Numbered from the stretch's first letter, positions 21,893 through 34,500 are shown. The stretch is 64,000 bases of DNA from Thozetella sp. PMI_491 (GCA_021432635.1 MU270021.1:690594-754593); one strand, 5' to 3'. The notes: generated by a model from the sequence alone, not told the origin. Translations and numbers: made by a program.

Positions 21893-24800
21893 ATGTCCAA
21901 CAGAGGCGCCGGTGATGCAGGTCCGGAGGCCTCGGGATCGGCCGAAGTGGACCCCCCGCGCGAACCCTTGACCGGCCTCGAAAGCCGCCAGAATGCTGGA
22001 GAACGGGTGCTCGAAAAGGCCCGCGGCGATCTGATCGCCGCAATCGACTCTGGGACCCTCCGTCTCAGGAGGCCGGATTCCTCCCTGACGGTGGGCTCAA
22101 GACGGTCTGGCTTGTCTGAAGTAGGGAGCTTCGTCTCGTCAACAAGCTCGCGCCTCTCGAGTGCATCCTCCCGGTCCTATGCCAGCAGCATCTTCTCCCT
22201 CACGAGCTCGCGTCTTTCTCGCGCATCCTCTACCTTTTCCTTTTCGAGTTGGAAGAACAGGACGGATGTGGCCGATACGCCCGATTCGCCATCAATACCC
22301 GGCCGCGCTACACTACCACAGTCCCTTCCTCCGAGAAAACCTCAAAGAATTGCCCCTAGGGTCACGTATTTATGCACAATCTGCGACGAGCAGTTTACCC
22401 TCGGAGACAAGGAGAAATGGAAAAGGCACGAGCTAGAGGACCACCCCAGCCCCAATGCACTGATGTGCCCCAAGCCCGGCTGCTGCCAGGTCTTCTGGGA
22501 CGTCGACAGCTTCCGAGTGCACCATAATTCTGCGCACCGCTGCAAAGACTGCCAGCATTCGAATGAACAGCTTCAGGTCCTCGGTCGGAGGAAGCATTGG
22601 GCCTGCGGCTTTTGTTCCACGAGCTCGAACGTGTGCCACACGCCTGACCTCCAGCTCGAGCACATTGCCGCGCACTTCGAACGAGGCCAAACCATGAAAG
22701 ACTGGTCCCATTCTAACGTTATACGTGGGCTGTTACGGCTGTCACAGTATCAGCCCTACCTGTCCTGGCTAGGCCCTGGTTTCCTGGAAGGGCGAATGTG
22801 GGACAAGAACGCGACGGGCCGGTCCAACCTCTTCGTACACTATAGCCGGCCTGGAAACCTTCAGGATATGCTCGAGCACTTCTCTGGCTCGGCTGGCGAT
22901 GCCGACAGGATGTTTGATCTCGCCATTGACCTAAGCCGCCCGGTAGCGTCTACTCAAGGGCTTAGCGAAACCTTCCAGAAATACCGCTCAAAGAAACTTC
23001 CGCTCCTCCCCTCCAATCGCGATGTTGTTGAGATTATTGGCCCAGCTTTGCCCAGGAACTCGACGAGCAGCAGCGATGATGCCACACCTTCGAGGGCGGC
23101 CGCACCTAGCAAGCAAAAGGTCTCCCCAAGCCAACCGCCATCTATGACAAGTCAGCCTCGCTCCTCTAGTTCTGCGAGACCACGGTCATCCATGTCCGAG
23201 AAGTCCGAATTTTCGGTCATTCGACCACTTCCTATACATAACGGCTCGCAGGCCTGGAAAAGAGGCAGCATGCTTATCCGCAATGATCTACATGGCTTGC
23301 CGGTGGAGAGCCTGGATGGACACAGCATCAAGGAGGAGGCTTGCGATAGCCCGTCTTCAAGCAGTGAATCTAATCTTGGCGCGCCGACCAGAGTGCAACA
23401 AGACGACCTAGCACTGGAACCACCCAAGCCATCTTTGCTTCGGAAGGACTACTATGACCTAGACGCGGCATCCGAGAACGAGACCCATTCTGAAACCTCG
23501 TTCGACGATGTGCCGTCATCCGCGGGCGACGAATCCCCCGAGATGCCTGGCCCGGCCTTGGTGTCGCAGGCGCTGAACGACACCTTGGAAGCCATGATTG
23601 ACCGGGTCATGGAAGAATTTTGGGTGACTTGGCATCAGGAATGGAACTTCTCGACCCGCCAATGTGGTAACGGCTCGGAGTCAAGCGGAGGAGGCGCCCA
23701 ACCCGGGCATTGTGCTACCGATACTCCAGCCAATCCCTCCGGTGGGCGGCAGCCGCAGAAGGGGAAGCGGCGCCGAAGCGACGGATCAGGAAACGACGAC
23801 AACGACGGCTCCAGCCCACCCCCAGAACCTCCTGTGTCGAAACCTGATTCCTCGAATAACCGGAAATTCGCTTGTCCGTTCCGGAAGCATGACCCTATTA
23901 CATACTCTCTCTCGGCGCGTAGGGTGTGTGCAGTCTCCGGCTGGGAAAGCACCGCTCGCGTAAAGTCAGTTCTTCATTTCCCCTTGTTCGTCGGCTTCCC
24001 ATACGCGTTGTTAACAAATGCTCAATGTCTAGGGAGCACCTCTACCGCTGTCACATCCCCATCTACTGCGATCGCTGCAAGAAAGTGTTCAAGGACAAAG
24101 ATGGGCTCAAGGAGCATCTCGTGGTCGACAAGAAGGACATCTGCGAGATAGACCCCCGTCCACCGCCCGAAGGGATCACGCCGAATCAGCTGAGCCAGTT
24201 GCGGTCTCGGAAGCGAACAGCGCGAATAAGGAGCGAGGAGGACAAGTGGTGCAACATTTACAACCTCTTGTTCCCTAACGAGGGCATCCCTTCTCCCTGT
24301 ACGTGTATCCCGCGTGAGCCCCAGTCTGTGGTTTGGTCTTTGCTAATCCTCCACAATCCAGACTTCGAGCCCATCGAGGAGGTCGGCCGCATGTCCCCCG
24401 AGTCCCGCGAGCTGGAAGAGTTCGAGGGCTACCTGCGCAACCAGGTTCCACGCCTGGTCCGGGACAGCCTCATAGAGGCAGCTAGGCAGGAGATGAACCC
24501 GGTCGAGGAGCACCTCCTCCGGATCCTCCACCGCGTCACGCAGGATTCGATCGAACTGGCATCTCGGCAATTCCGGGAGGCGCGCGGCGACGAAACACAG
24601 CCGCCGCCGTCGCTGCTGTCCACACCTGTGTCATCCCATCCGGCCACTGAGCCTTCCCAGCAGGATTCCGCCCCACCGGCGAGCGTGACCGCGCTGGCAC
24701 CCGGCACTCCTGCCGACATGGCGACCATCGAGGAGGCCGCGACCGAGGCAGTAGCACTCCCCTCGGGCTTCCTCGAGAACCTTTACAGCTCTCCCCCGGC

Positions 24801-24951
24801 GCTGGACGGCCAGGGTTGGCGCGAGTTCGACATCTCGCACTTCCTCGAGAGCTCGTTCGCGGCCGACTTCTCCGACTCAGGGTATGCGAGCGCTCATCAC
24901 GTTTGCACGTGCGGCGGCGAGCCATGCACCTGCGCAGGGCCCTGTGTATAG
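21893..24951 (+). CDS. Large fungal C2H2 zinc-finger protein of unknown function
   Basis: Three exons, 21893-23964, 24033-24298 and 24362-24951, encode 975 residues. At the first junction donor GTCAGT and acceptor CTAG restore ARVKEHLYRCH, the conserved block of this family. The second intron is 63 bp (donor GTACGT, branch GCTAAT, acceptor CCAG) and gives IPSPYFEPIEE. Residues about 65-125 are Ser/Arg low complexity. A first zinc-finger-like array near residues 160-270 has CTICDEQF...H...H and CPKPGCCQVF...HH. The second lies near 660-740: CPFRKHDPITYS, HLYRCHIPIYCDRCKKVF, DKDGLKEHL. A Lys/Arg-rich likely nuclear signal (KGKRRRSDG) precedes it. The tail ends in a Cys cluster (CTCGGEPCTCAGPC). 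Many Pezizomycotina carry paralogues of this architecture; regulatory or immunity-like roles have been suggested but not shown. Confidence 0.85.
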
Positions 24952-25741
24952 TATTTTGGAATAACAAGTGTATCTGATGACAACGATGAAAACGACGAGT
25001 ATACCATACCATTCTTCCATGTAGTTACTGTATATTATACCCCTACATTAGCAATGTAGTTAGATCTTGTTGTTTTAAATGAATGCCCCACCCAGTATGC
25101 ATCAATAGTGAAGGCCAGCAACGTGTTCACCAGGTGAGAACAGGGCGTTTGCAGCTTGATCAGTCGGCTGCCTTGTCTCATATATTCTTGACCCTGCCCT
25201 GTAGGGACGGAGATCTTGTAGGTGCCGCATCCGTCCTGTCGGAGGCCCACCTTTTACCGTGTGGCCGGGAACGGCGCTTCGCTTAAGCGGGCCATGCGGG
25301 GATCGGAGTTTCTCGCAGCTGCCGACCGCCGCTCGTTTTCGTTTTCGCGCACAAACCCCGAGCCAAATAGTCCTGGCAGCCTGAGGCACTAGAGTAAGGG
25401 CGGGAAGACACGCACCACTCAGGTGCCGACTCGGCGTTGGAGTTTATCACGAAAAGGGACCGGTGACGCAAGCTGCATAACGCCTCGCGTATACTCACCT
25501 GGAAATACCGGCCAGCCTATAGCAGATGGGCTCCAAGAGTTGTGTGTTGCGGAAGACCCTGTGCCACTTGGACGCACCAACATCTGAGCCACAAACTAGA
25601 TAGTCACGATAGACAGCTATAAGGTTATAAATTCCCATCTCATATTACAGCATGGAGTGTCTCGTAGTCTACTTCTCTCCATCCGACTACAGTTGAAGCC
25701 AAAATCAAGACAACACGTTCAAGGCACTTCAAGCCATCGCC
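24952..25741. other. Intergenic region, promoter of the monooxygenase gene
   Basis: No coding support. It contains a TATAAAT element about 110 bp before the next ATG. Confidence 0.5.
25626..25632 (+). promoter_or_regulatory. TATA-like element of the FAD monooxygenase gene
   Basis: TATAAAT lies 110 bp upstream of the ATG at 25742, at a normal distance for a TATA box with a short leader. Confidence 0.4.
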
Positions 25742-27067
25742 ATGCCAGCATCTTATCCCAAGATCGCCATCATCGGAGCCGGTCCGGCCGGCACTATGCT
25801 GGCACGACTGCTTCAGGAACAGGGCATCACCTGTACCGTCTTTGAGGGCGAATCTTCGCCTAACTACCGCTCCCAGGGCGGCACACTAGACCTGCACACC
25901 TCCACCGGCCTCCTAGCCGTAAAAAAGGCCGGCCTCTGGGAACCCTTCCTCGAGAAGGCCCGCTTCGATAGCGATCTCCTTCAGCTTGCCGACAAAAATC
26001 TGAATATGGTGTTCCGTAAGAAAGGCGCCTCCGCTCCGAAGCCCGAAGAGAAGCACCAGAAGAATACCATGAGCGACCAGAAGCCTGAGATTGACCGCGC
26101 CGATCTACGCCAACTCCTCACAGAGAGCCTTACAGAAGGCACCATCCGCTGGGGTGCACATCTGAAGAGCGTTGAGGAGGACGGGACTCTTGTTTTCACT
26201 GACCGCACCGAGTCGGGCTTCGATCTCATTGTCGGCGCCGAAGGCGCATGGAGCAAGGTCCGCGGCCTCCTGAGTGATGTGAAGCCCGAGTTTTCTGGGG
26301 TGGTGACACACGGGCTCAAGATCCCGGACGCTGCGAACACCGTCCCAGAACTCTACGCGATAGTCAACCACGGAAATCTCTTCACGCACGCAACAGGTCG
26401 CAAGCTCACGATGCAGGAGCTAGGCGATGGGAGCCTCCATGTCGGTGCCAGCTTGCGGGTTGAGGACGCGGCATGGCCTAAGAACTGCGGCTACGACGCG
26501 ACGAACGCCGAGGAGGTCAACAAGGCCCTCTTCGAAGGCGACGGCCCATTCGCAGACTTCCACCCCCTATTGAAGGCTGGCGTCGCCAAGGCGAGCCCTA
26601 CGTGCCTGGCCAAGCCGCTGTGGCAGCTTCCCCTGGGCTTCCGGTGGGCACACAAGCGGGGAGCGACGCTCGTGGGCGACGCTGCACACCTCATGACTCC
26701 GTTTGCGGGTGAGGGCGTGAATGTGGCGCTCGAGGATGCGATGAAGCTCTCGGAGGCGATCGTTGCAGCAGTCCGGGCACACCCTGACGGCGGCGCTGCG
26801 CAGCTCGATGCACTGGACCAGGCAGTCGTCGCCTACGAGAAGGAGTTGTGGCCCCGGGCGCATAAGGTGATGCAACTCACCTACGACCTGACAAGGCTGT
26901 GGATGTTCACCCCCGACACGCCGCGGTCGGTCCTCCCAACCATGATGGCGCGTCACATGAAATACCACTTGTCGCCACTGCTCTACCCATTCGCCTCGGC
27001 AGGAGTGCACTCGTACTTCAAGCTCATGACGCTCGTGAAGGGGGAGGAGGTGATGGTCGATGTCTGA
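25742..27067 (+). CDS. FAD-dependent aromatic-hydroxylase-type monooxygenase, TetX-like
   Basis: A single exon encodes 441 residues. The dinucleotide fold is at the N-terminus (IAIIGAGPAGTMLARLL, with Gly12, Gly14 and Gly17). The DG-type motif is LIVGAEGAWSKVR, and the GD motif is LVGDAAHLMTPFAGEGVNVA with Gly312-Asp313. It therefore belongs to the group A flavoprotein hydroxylases that use NAD(P)H and O2. The overall pattern (YRSQGGTLDLHTSTG near residue 36, MTPFAGEGVN) is closest to the TetX/fungal TetX-like branch. Fungal members act on polycyclic or other aromatic substrates, and some inactivate tetracyclines; the substrate here is unknown. No signal peptide. The C-terminal region is complete, with helices after the GD motif. 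The start is the first ATG, just before the Rossmann strand. Confidence 0.93.
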   Translation: MPASYPKIAIIGAGPAGTMLARLLQEQGITCTVFEGESSPNYRSQGGTLDLHTSTGLLAVKKAGLWEPFLEKARFDSDLLQLADKNLNMVFRKKGASAPKPEEKHQKNTMSDQKPEIDRADLRQLLTESLTEGTIRWGAHLKSVEEDGTLVFTDRTESGFDLIVGAEGAWSKVRGLLSDVKPEFSGVVTHGLKIPDAANTVPELYAIVNHGNLFTHATGRKLTMQELGDGSLHVGASLRVEDAAWPKNCGYDATNAEEVNKALFEGDGPFADFHPLLKAGVAKASPTCLAKPLWQLPLGFRWAHKRGATLVGDAAHLMTPFAGEGVNVALEDAMKLSEAIVAAVRAHPDGGAAQLDALDQAVVAYEKELWPRAHKVMQLTYDLTRLWMFTPDTPRSVLPTMMARHMKYHLSPLLYPFASAGVHSYFKLMTLVKGEEVMVDV

Positions 27068-28114
27068 TATGGCGTGTCAGGGGTTCAGGCGTCTGGTAGA
27101 CTATGCATTGTGATTGGCTTTCAGGACTCTGCTCATAACTTGTTATATATCCACACTACTTTGAGCGACTAGCAAACAATAGAAACTGCATTGAGCCTGC
27201 GTTTGATATGTTCTGTCTTTTATTTCGTAAGGGGCCGGTCTACACTTTACCATTTAGTGCTGTGACCCTAGGGGCTGATAATGGAACGTACAGTAGCTCA
27301 AGCGCTAGGGGTAGCGTTATGCTTATGTAGGCGTAGGCTGCATTAGCTCTTTCTAAAGTCCGGTTGGATCCTAACGGTCGGGTCCCCTACCATTAGGTAG
27401 CCTCCTATCCCCACTTGACTTAGAAAGCCCCTGTTACAGCAGCTCCTTGTAGTGTCCCCAGATTTTGGTCCACTGCCTAGACGGGCTGACTATGTAGTAG
27501 AGGTATAATAGCTGGCGCTACTCGTCTTATTCATTGTCGACGCTGCAAGACAAGATACCTTATTTCCAAGTAGCTTTGCCATGTTCGCAGCCGCCATCCA
27601 CTGTTTGGCAAACTACGGCTAGGAAGCACATGCTTGCGGCTTGGAGCAGCGGGGGACCACCTCCTTCCCTCAGGTCTCCAGACTTGGTCCTGTTCACCCA
27701 CCGCATCACCCAAAGCCAGATGTCCTCGAGGTAGCATTACTCTGGCTGTTGGCGACGATGAATATCTTCGTCCAATAGGAGCGGAATTGACAAAGCAGAG
27801 AGGGTCTTTGTCACAACTTCTCCCGTACCACTACTCTGAAGAGCTGCCAGATGGTCATCTTGATGGCACAACGCAAAGCTGAATCGCAAGAAAAGCCACG
27901 ATCCGCTGCTCTGTAGCTTCTATCGTGATTATAAAACCGCCTGTTGAGCCCCCGCATCTCTTTCTCTCTCTCTCAACACACTTTCACACTATTGAATAAG
28001 GACAGATCAGCCATTCCTCGTATCTCCTGGATAGAATCATCTCTGGCTGTTCTCCAGCGACATCAGGCCCCTTACTTTAGTGGAGCTTCTAACACGTAGC
28101 ACTCCCGACATACC
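27068..28114. other. Intergenic region with no gene seen
   Basis: Only short overlapping frames. A TATA-like element at 27930 and a CT-rich leader (TCTCTCTCTCTC around 27965) precede the gene at 28115. Confidence 0.5.
27930..27936 (+). promoter_or_regulatory. TATA-like element before the Trp-rich gene
   Basis: TATAAAA lies 185 bp before the ATG at 28115, followed by a CT-dinucleotide stretch typical of fungal core promoters and leaders. Confidence 0.45.
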
Positions 28115-28885
28115 ATGGACCAGGTAAGAGAACAGCATGGCAGGCAGGATAGTTCCGACAGGACCCGCTACCTGTCCGCCTATGAGATTATTTCCGGGGA
28201 TCTCACAACGGAAGAGTTCGACCAAGTCCTTGTGCTCATGCGCGACCGTCAGACGACCAACCCATACCGTAGGTTTCGCCAGGAAATTATGAGGGAAGTG
28301 CGGCATCTTGAAGGTATGCTCTCTTGGAAGTTTCCTTGGTTCTCGGCTCTCCTCACCGAGAATCGGCGTCATGAAATGTACCGTCTTGCTGCTGAGAGCA
28401 TTGAAGAACGGTGGCGAACAATGAATTGCTGGAACGATATATGGCGGCTCCCTGAGGTCAACCTGACGGGGCTGCTGCCAGAAGAAGGACCGGACTGGAG
28501 CTGGCCATGGCAAGCCTCTGGCGATGGAACCTCGGTTCCGACGGATTCGTTAGCGGTAGATGCCAAGCGATCAATGCCACACGCCGACTTGAAGGTAGCC
28601 ATCCTGACATCTTACGATGGCCCGCACTCATGGGGGTTCCGAGGTGCCCTGTGGCTGGTCACACAACCATGGTACCGATTTAAGCTGGATGTAGCGATGG
28701 AAGAAGTCAGGATAAGACGGCTCTCCTCCCACAGCCGCATCTGCTACGGGGGCGCCGTCTGGCACGGGGATGCTCGGAGCAACCTAGAGCAGCGGTGGAG
28801 GGAGGCAGGACACTGGGTTGACCAAACAATCTCCGAGGACGCGTGGCAGTGGTGGGATAGAGCGGCAGCCTATCCAACTTATTAG
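28115..28885 (+). CDS. Tryptophan-rich hypothetical protein
   Basis: A single exon encodes 256 residues. I do not recognise a family. There is no signal peptide or membrane segment. Composition is striking: about 17 Trp residues (6.6%), clustered in short aromatic patches (PDWSWPWQAS; ALWLVTQPWYRF; AWQWWDRAA). The N-terminal half is helical and acidic (DLTTEEFDQVLVLMRDRQ, then RFRQEIMREVRHLEGML). The second half has alternating strand-like segments. Support for a real gene: ATG in good context (ACCATGG), TATA-like box, CT-rich leader, frame open for 256 codons in moderate-GC DNA and non-random residue pattern. An 86-codon frame starting 12 bp after the stop (28898-29158) could be read as a second small gene, but I found nothing to support it. 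Confidence 0.62.
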   Translation: MDQVREQHGRQDSSDRTRYLSAYEIISGDLTTEEFDQVLVLMRDRQTTNPYRRFRQEIMREVRHLEGMLSWKFPWFSALLTENRRHEMYRLAAESIEERWRTMNCWNDIWRLPEVNLTGLLPEEGPDWSWPWQASGDGTSVPTDSLAVDAKRSMPHADLKVAILTSYDGPHSWGFRGALWLVTQPWYRFKLDVAMEEVRIRRLSSHSRICYGGAVWHGDARSNLEQRWREAGHWVDQTISEDAWQWWDRAAAYPTY

Positions 28886-31591
28886 GTAGCTAGGGCCATG
28901 TTTGACTCTCTAATTTTTTGGAGTATGACGAAGGAGTCGCTGGATGCGAAAGCAACTCTTGCCAACCTCACCTCCGTCGTTTCTCATTACCGACGACAGT
29001 TGAAGGACAGTGCGGTGCGAACTTTGTGTCCTCTTCTCCGAAAAGGCATAGATAATCGCACATCAGTAAGAAAATCTAGAGAGCTGACCTATATTCGCCT
29101 GGGCCTTGCCCTGCATGCTGATCCTATCGCCAACTCGGTATGGCTTGGTTTGTGGTAAACTACCAGACTGTCGACCATCGACGGGCGATTATTCCCGTAG
29201 ACGAAACTCGAGTAAAGTGTAATTATGATGCAATGATGTCGACCCTTGCGCCTGCGGCGGCTGCCTCATCGAGATGTTCAGGGGCAGCAGCCTCTTTCAG
29301 TGGGAAAGATGGAGGGGTCTGGATATGATCACCTCCCGGCGTCCCAGCCAATGGCGAGCTCGGGAAGCTTGCTCTCACACACAATGAGCTGCTGGCGCCC
29401 ACGCCGCGCTGTCTAGCTCCCGCCTCGGTGTGGGGTAGAGAGCAAGGATCGTGTTGGAGGCGGTGGGATGCGATGTATGGAGCAATATGCTTCGTCTTGC
29501 TCGCCCAAACCCTTTTGCTCTCGGTGCGCTCCTATGGATGCGAAGTCACTGGGTTTGGAGGGCAGAGAGCGCGTCTTGGGGGTCGCGCAGCCTTGCGCTA
29601 GGGGCCCCTAGAGCGAACAATATGAGCCGATCTTAGGGGCCCACGCCGCCACGCGCTTTCAGTAGCGTCCGAGTGGGTTGCCTAAACGACGGCCTCTCAC
29701 GTGCGGCAAGACTCGTCATCGAAGCCCAGTATATCTGTAGTATATATTTATCGAGAAACCGATATGCGGTCGGGAAGACGGCATTGGATGACATTCTTGG
29801 CGCTCATCCGGGCCGGGTTCGCTGACTACAACATTGCTCCTCTCGACCGCCCCAAGGCGCCCGCTGTCGCTTCGCAGCTCGCCGCAGTGAAAGCAAATTA
29901 GTGGCCTGATACGAGGGATGAACGTCATCCCACTGGGAAACACCAGGCTCCTTTGCTGTCCATAGGCAGCGGACGTGAAAGCTTCTCTTTGGAACTTGTA
30001 CAATGGGCAAACATGGGACCCGCTGAGGCCGGCTCAGGAATGCTGTCTGACAGAGACAAAGGGGCCAAGGATTGACCTAGCCACTACGGCACATAAGCTC
30101 ATGACCTCATCCTGAGGTCGGAGGCGCCAACATTTGTGTGTTGAGAGAGCTGGCCTAAGGGTCTGCACCGTCTCTCGCCTACTGTGAGTAGTCAGGCTTG
30201 GCGCCTCCAACGGTTCTACGGCGCAGAGGAGCCGTCTGCCCCCAGCGCAAACCATAAATCGCCAACGGAGCGTGCCAGGTTCCCCCTCGCCCGCCCAGCG
30301 CGCCGTACGTGGTCGTGTCGTGTTGCTGGCCGGGCCCAAAAGAAAAAAAAATTTATATATGAAGGAGCCCCGGGACCCAAGCGGAATCCTTCGTGGACCG
30401 CGAGAATCGGTAGAATTGGGTGGCCTGATTGGCCCAAGCCGGCAGTAGCTCCAAATTTTCGACCCCTGGGCTAATAAGCCCAGCGCACGAAAGTTTCAAG
30501 CAGTGTCACGTGAGGGACGCGAGAGAAGGGAAAGACCCCCGGTCGCACTAGCTGCGCTAGTCCCGGTTCCGCTTAGCGGATTAACCGCTAGAACGCACCT
30601 GTCCCCTTCCGCGAGGCGAGAGGGATCAGTGCCAGGTCCTTCCCAAACCTCGTGGGCCGAGAATCTGGAGAAAGCTCCTGCGATTCTTTCCTTCCTCCCC
30701 TTTACCTGTGAACTCCATCCCCTTCCGCCCTGTCGAAGACGGACATTTGCTTGTTCGTGATTCCCTCCTCCTCGGTTTCCCTTTTTGCACCGCAGGAGTT
30801 CTTGACCCGGGCGTCACGTACCCTCGAAGCCCCCCGCCCATCTCCCCCCATTTGGCCAGAACCCACGCCCGACCTTTTTTGGCGTTGTGCCTTCCCGTCC
30901 TCCCTGTTGACCGTCTCCGCGCGCGCGAAGTCGTTCCCTTTCCCCGCCCCTCCGATCCATCGAAGCTCGATTGACGCTACCCTCCCACCCCGCGGTGCCG
31001 AACCTCGACATCGACCCCCCTCTTAGTCCTCGACCAGCGCAACCTCGCCAGCAGCCCGAGGCGGTGGCTCCCTTCCGATACCGTGATCCTTCGACTCGAA
31101 CGATCCCTGCCCAGCCGGCCTACGTAGGACACACGGGCCACCTCAACCTGGACCCCCGACGCGCAAAATTTCCGTGATAGCAATTGCTGCAAAAGGGGGA
31201 GAGCATCGATGCGCCTGTTGTACTTGTGCATCGTCGGGCACCCGTTGCGTTTCTCCTGCTCTCCGAACTCCGTGGTGATACCTCGCCCGTGATCCTCTCC
31301 CAGCCAGACGTGGTAGCGTGGCTGGCATCCTAGGCCTCAAGTTTGCTGGACGCCTCGACCAGAGTCGACCCGGCCTTGCATACCTGCACCGCACAACTGC
31401 AACTCTGAATCGACCCAACCGGCCTCTGATTCGCAGAACCCGAGCAAACACTTTCTGCCGCTCCCTCCCGTCCCTCTCTCTCCCGCCTGCCATCATCACA
31501 CCCTCTCTCCTCTCCCAACCTAGCCATTTTTAAATCCCCTAGGCTTGCCTCTGGATAAGGTGCGACGGAGGTACGCTGGCTGCCGAGTAGC
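28886..31591. other. Long intergenic region, ending in the pbp1 promoter and leader
   Basis: No supported gene. 28898-29158 is an unsupported 86-codon frame. From about 30500 to 31590 the sequence becomes C/T-rich on the plus strand, with many pyrimidine tracts, and probably holds the promoter and a long 5' leader of the Pbp1 gene. A short A run followed by TTTATATAT lies near 30343. Confidence 0.45.
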
Positions 31592-34500
31592 ATGGAAGAC
31601 CGCTCCTCGACATCGAAACCTGTCAATCCCCCATCGCAATCGTCTGGAAACGACTTGAAGTCGCCCACCGGGTCCTCTAGACCCTTGTACAGCAGTAAGC
31701 TCGGCGACCAAAAAGGGAGAGTGTCGGAGAACAGTACACCCAGTCCGACCACGAGGTGAGACACGAGACCCTTCCACCATCCCCATTTTTTTTTGCCCAT
31801 AGCCTCCCTCAGTTGTCAACAAAGACAACACATTCGCATCCACCCACTTCTTCCTCCCATTCCCCCTTTTTTCCCCTCCGTGCGTCCGCCGGTTTCCTTT
31901 TGTCCAAGCCTTTTGTCTAGAGCTCTTGAGAGCATTCCCTCGGCCGTGCATCCCCCCCCCATTGTCGATTGTACCACCACCTCGCCCTATCGCAATCGTT
32001 GCGCAGCCCGACTGACTTCTCTTGCACAGACAGCCTCCTGTCCCGAAGGCCTGGACATCTGCCAAGAACCCCATCACAGGCCGGGCCAGCACGCCGCAGA
32101 ACGCCTTCAATTCACAGACCAAACCATCTTCGACAAGCTCCCTCCGAGAGGTATGGAATTCCCCGGTTTTTAGTCCCCTTTCCATCCTGGCTTTTAGCGT
32201 CGAGCTGCCCATCCGCCCCACATTATATTCGACTGCCCTGTCGAACTTTCCACGTCCCAGTCAGAGCACTGTCACCTACCTTCCTCGTGAAACTGTCCTT
32301 CCCAGTTGCTCTGAGGAAGACTAGTTCCTCCCATCTGGTCCCTCCTTTACGTCCTTGTACTTTGACTGACACACCCCAGGGCCAGCGAGTGCGAATTACT
32401 CTTAATAGCGGCGCCGAATTCGAAGGCATTTATGCCAATCACCCCACCGATCCGGCGAGCTGTTCCCTGAGGATGGTTCAGCAGAAGAAGCTTCCCAACT
32501 CTGGTGATATCATCAACGGTCGACGAGAGCAGACTAGCATGTCGTTCCCGCGCAAGGACATCGCTGATGCGCGACCTCTGCCGGGCAATGCCGGCAAGGC
32601 CGACGCCAAGGCGAACGGTACGTCAAGAGTTTGAAGACTGTGTCCGGCAAAGGAGGCTTCTTCTAACACCTGAATTTGCAGGCAACCGATCGTCCTTCCG
32701 GACTGACGCCGCCATCTCCAACTCCCGCGCCGGTGCTGAGCGTGTCTTGAAGCCGTGGGTCCCGGACGCGAGCGACGAGACCGACGGAAGCCTTGAGAAG
32801 CCTTCGGGTGGAGGACACTGGGATCAATTCGCCGAGAACGAGCGCCTATTCGGGCTCAAGTCTGACTATGATGAGAGCATCTACACAACCACCATTGACA
32901 GGAGCCACCCTCAGTACAAGGAACGCATGGCTGCGGCAGAACGCAAGGCTCGTGAGATTGAGCGGAGCACTACCAACAACGCACACATTGCTGAGGAGCG
33001 CATCATGGATTTCGTCGGCGGCAAGGACAATGGGGACGAAGAGGATAAGTACGTTTGTTGACCTCCCTGCCCGCCCTTCTCGTCAGCTAACAACGCCTCT
33101 GCAGATATAGTGGCGTCCGCCGAGACACGAAGCAAGACTTCCCGCCCTTGGCCAACCGCGAGAACAAGTACATCCCTCCCTCTCGGCGCGCCCCCACCGG
33201 TGCTGCCACGGTCAAGGGTGCTCCTGTAGACCCTGCTATAATATCATCGGCGCTCAAGGCCGCACCTGCGCAGAAGCCAGCAGCATCGAAATCGGAGGAT
33301 TCGAAGAGCCCAGTGCCGGCTGCCAGCAAGGGCCCGGCCACGCCGACCCCCGACGCCAAACCAGCCGAAGCTAAGCCTGCCGAGACAAAGCCGGAAGCGA
33401 AGAGTCCCGATGCGAAGGCCGCTGATGCGAAAGCTTCGGAGACGAAGCCGGTCGAGGCCAAGGCCGCTGAAACGACGGCCACGCCTCTGCGGCCAGCCGC
33501 CACAAACAGTCGTACCATCTCGCCGCAGACCAAGGATGGTCCGTCGGCCGCTCCCAGCGCGACTTCGACGGTCGAGCGCGACGTGCTGAACTCGTTCAAG
33601 AACTTCGCAACGCAGCAACGCATGAACGCGGAGAAGGCCCGCAGCCACAAGGCCAAGCAAGACAAGGAGATCAAGTTGATTGAGCTGAAGAAATTCGCCG
33701 ATAGCTTCAAACTCTCGACCCCGGTCCCGAAGGATCTCATCTCGATCATTGCGAAGGACCCTGCGAAGCAGAAGCAGATTCAAGAAAAGGCTCGCATGAA
33801 CGCCGAGGAGATTGCAAAGCAGAAGTCCGATGGTACGGCCAAGCCGAAGGAACCCGCGTCGACGTCGACCGCAGAGACAAAGCCCAAGCCCGCTGCCGAG
33901 GCACCCTCCACCCCGGCCGCCGCCGCTGCGGCTCCAGCCGACCAGCGCGCTGCATCGCGGCCCACGCCACAGCACGGCAGCACTCCGGCGAGCGTCCCAA
34001 ATAGGCACACCGGCCCTCGTGCTTCGTACAACCCGCAGCAGCAGCAGCACTACAACGGAGGATACAACCGGAACAACAACCGTCAGCCTCCTCACCTCGG
34101 CCAGACGCAGCAGACGGGCAACCTGGGCTCGCGCCTCCGCGCGAACCAGCACAACCAACACAACCAGAAGTTGGATCACCAGCAGCATCCGCATCAACAA
34201 CAGCCCCATCCGCACGTGAACCAGCACCTGCCTCCTCACCCCCCAACGGGACCCGCCAACAGCGTCGAGTCTCCCTACGGCCGACGCTTGAGCGGCGTTC
34301 CTCCGACCCAACCTCACGCACCCGCCCACTTGCAGGCCAAGCTTAACCCGAACAGCACCGAGTTCCGGCCTAGCGTCTTCGCGCCATCTTTCAACCCGGG
34401 CTCGGTGCACCCAAGCCAGAGCTCCAGCCCGCGGTCGTCCGCCAACAATGTCTCGGTCCCGCATCCCGCGCCGACTCCAGTGCCCGGCCAGCTCATCCGG

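Noticed and set aside
25742-28885. Secondary-metabolite cluster idea (monooxygenase plus BBE oxidase plus methyltransferase in the same 17 kb)
   Set aside because: No PKS, NRPS, terpene cyclase, transporter or cluster regulator is present. The methyltransferase is of the protein-lysine type and the zinc-finger protein is of the wrong class.
33244-34464. 406-codon open frame antisense to the Pbp1 gene
   Set aside because: It is the mirror of a GC-rich, low-complexity Ala/Lys/Gln coding exon. Its Leu/Val/Arg-repeat composition is a codon-bias artefact.
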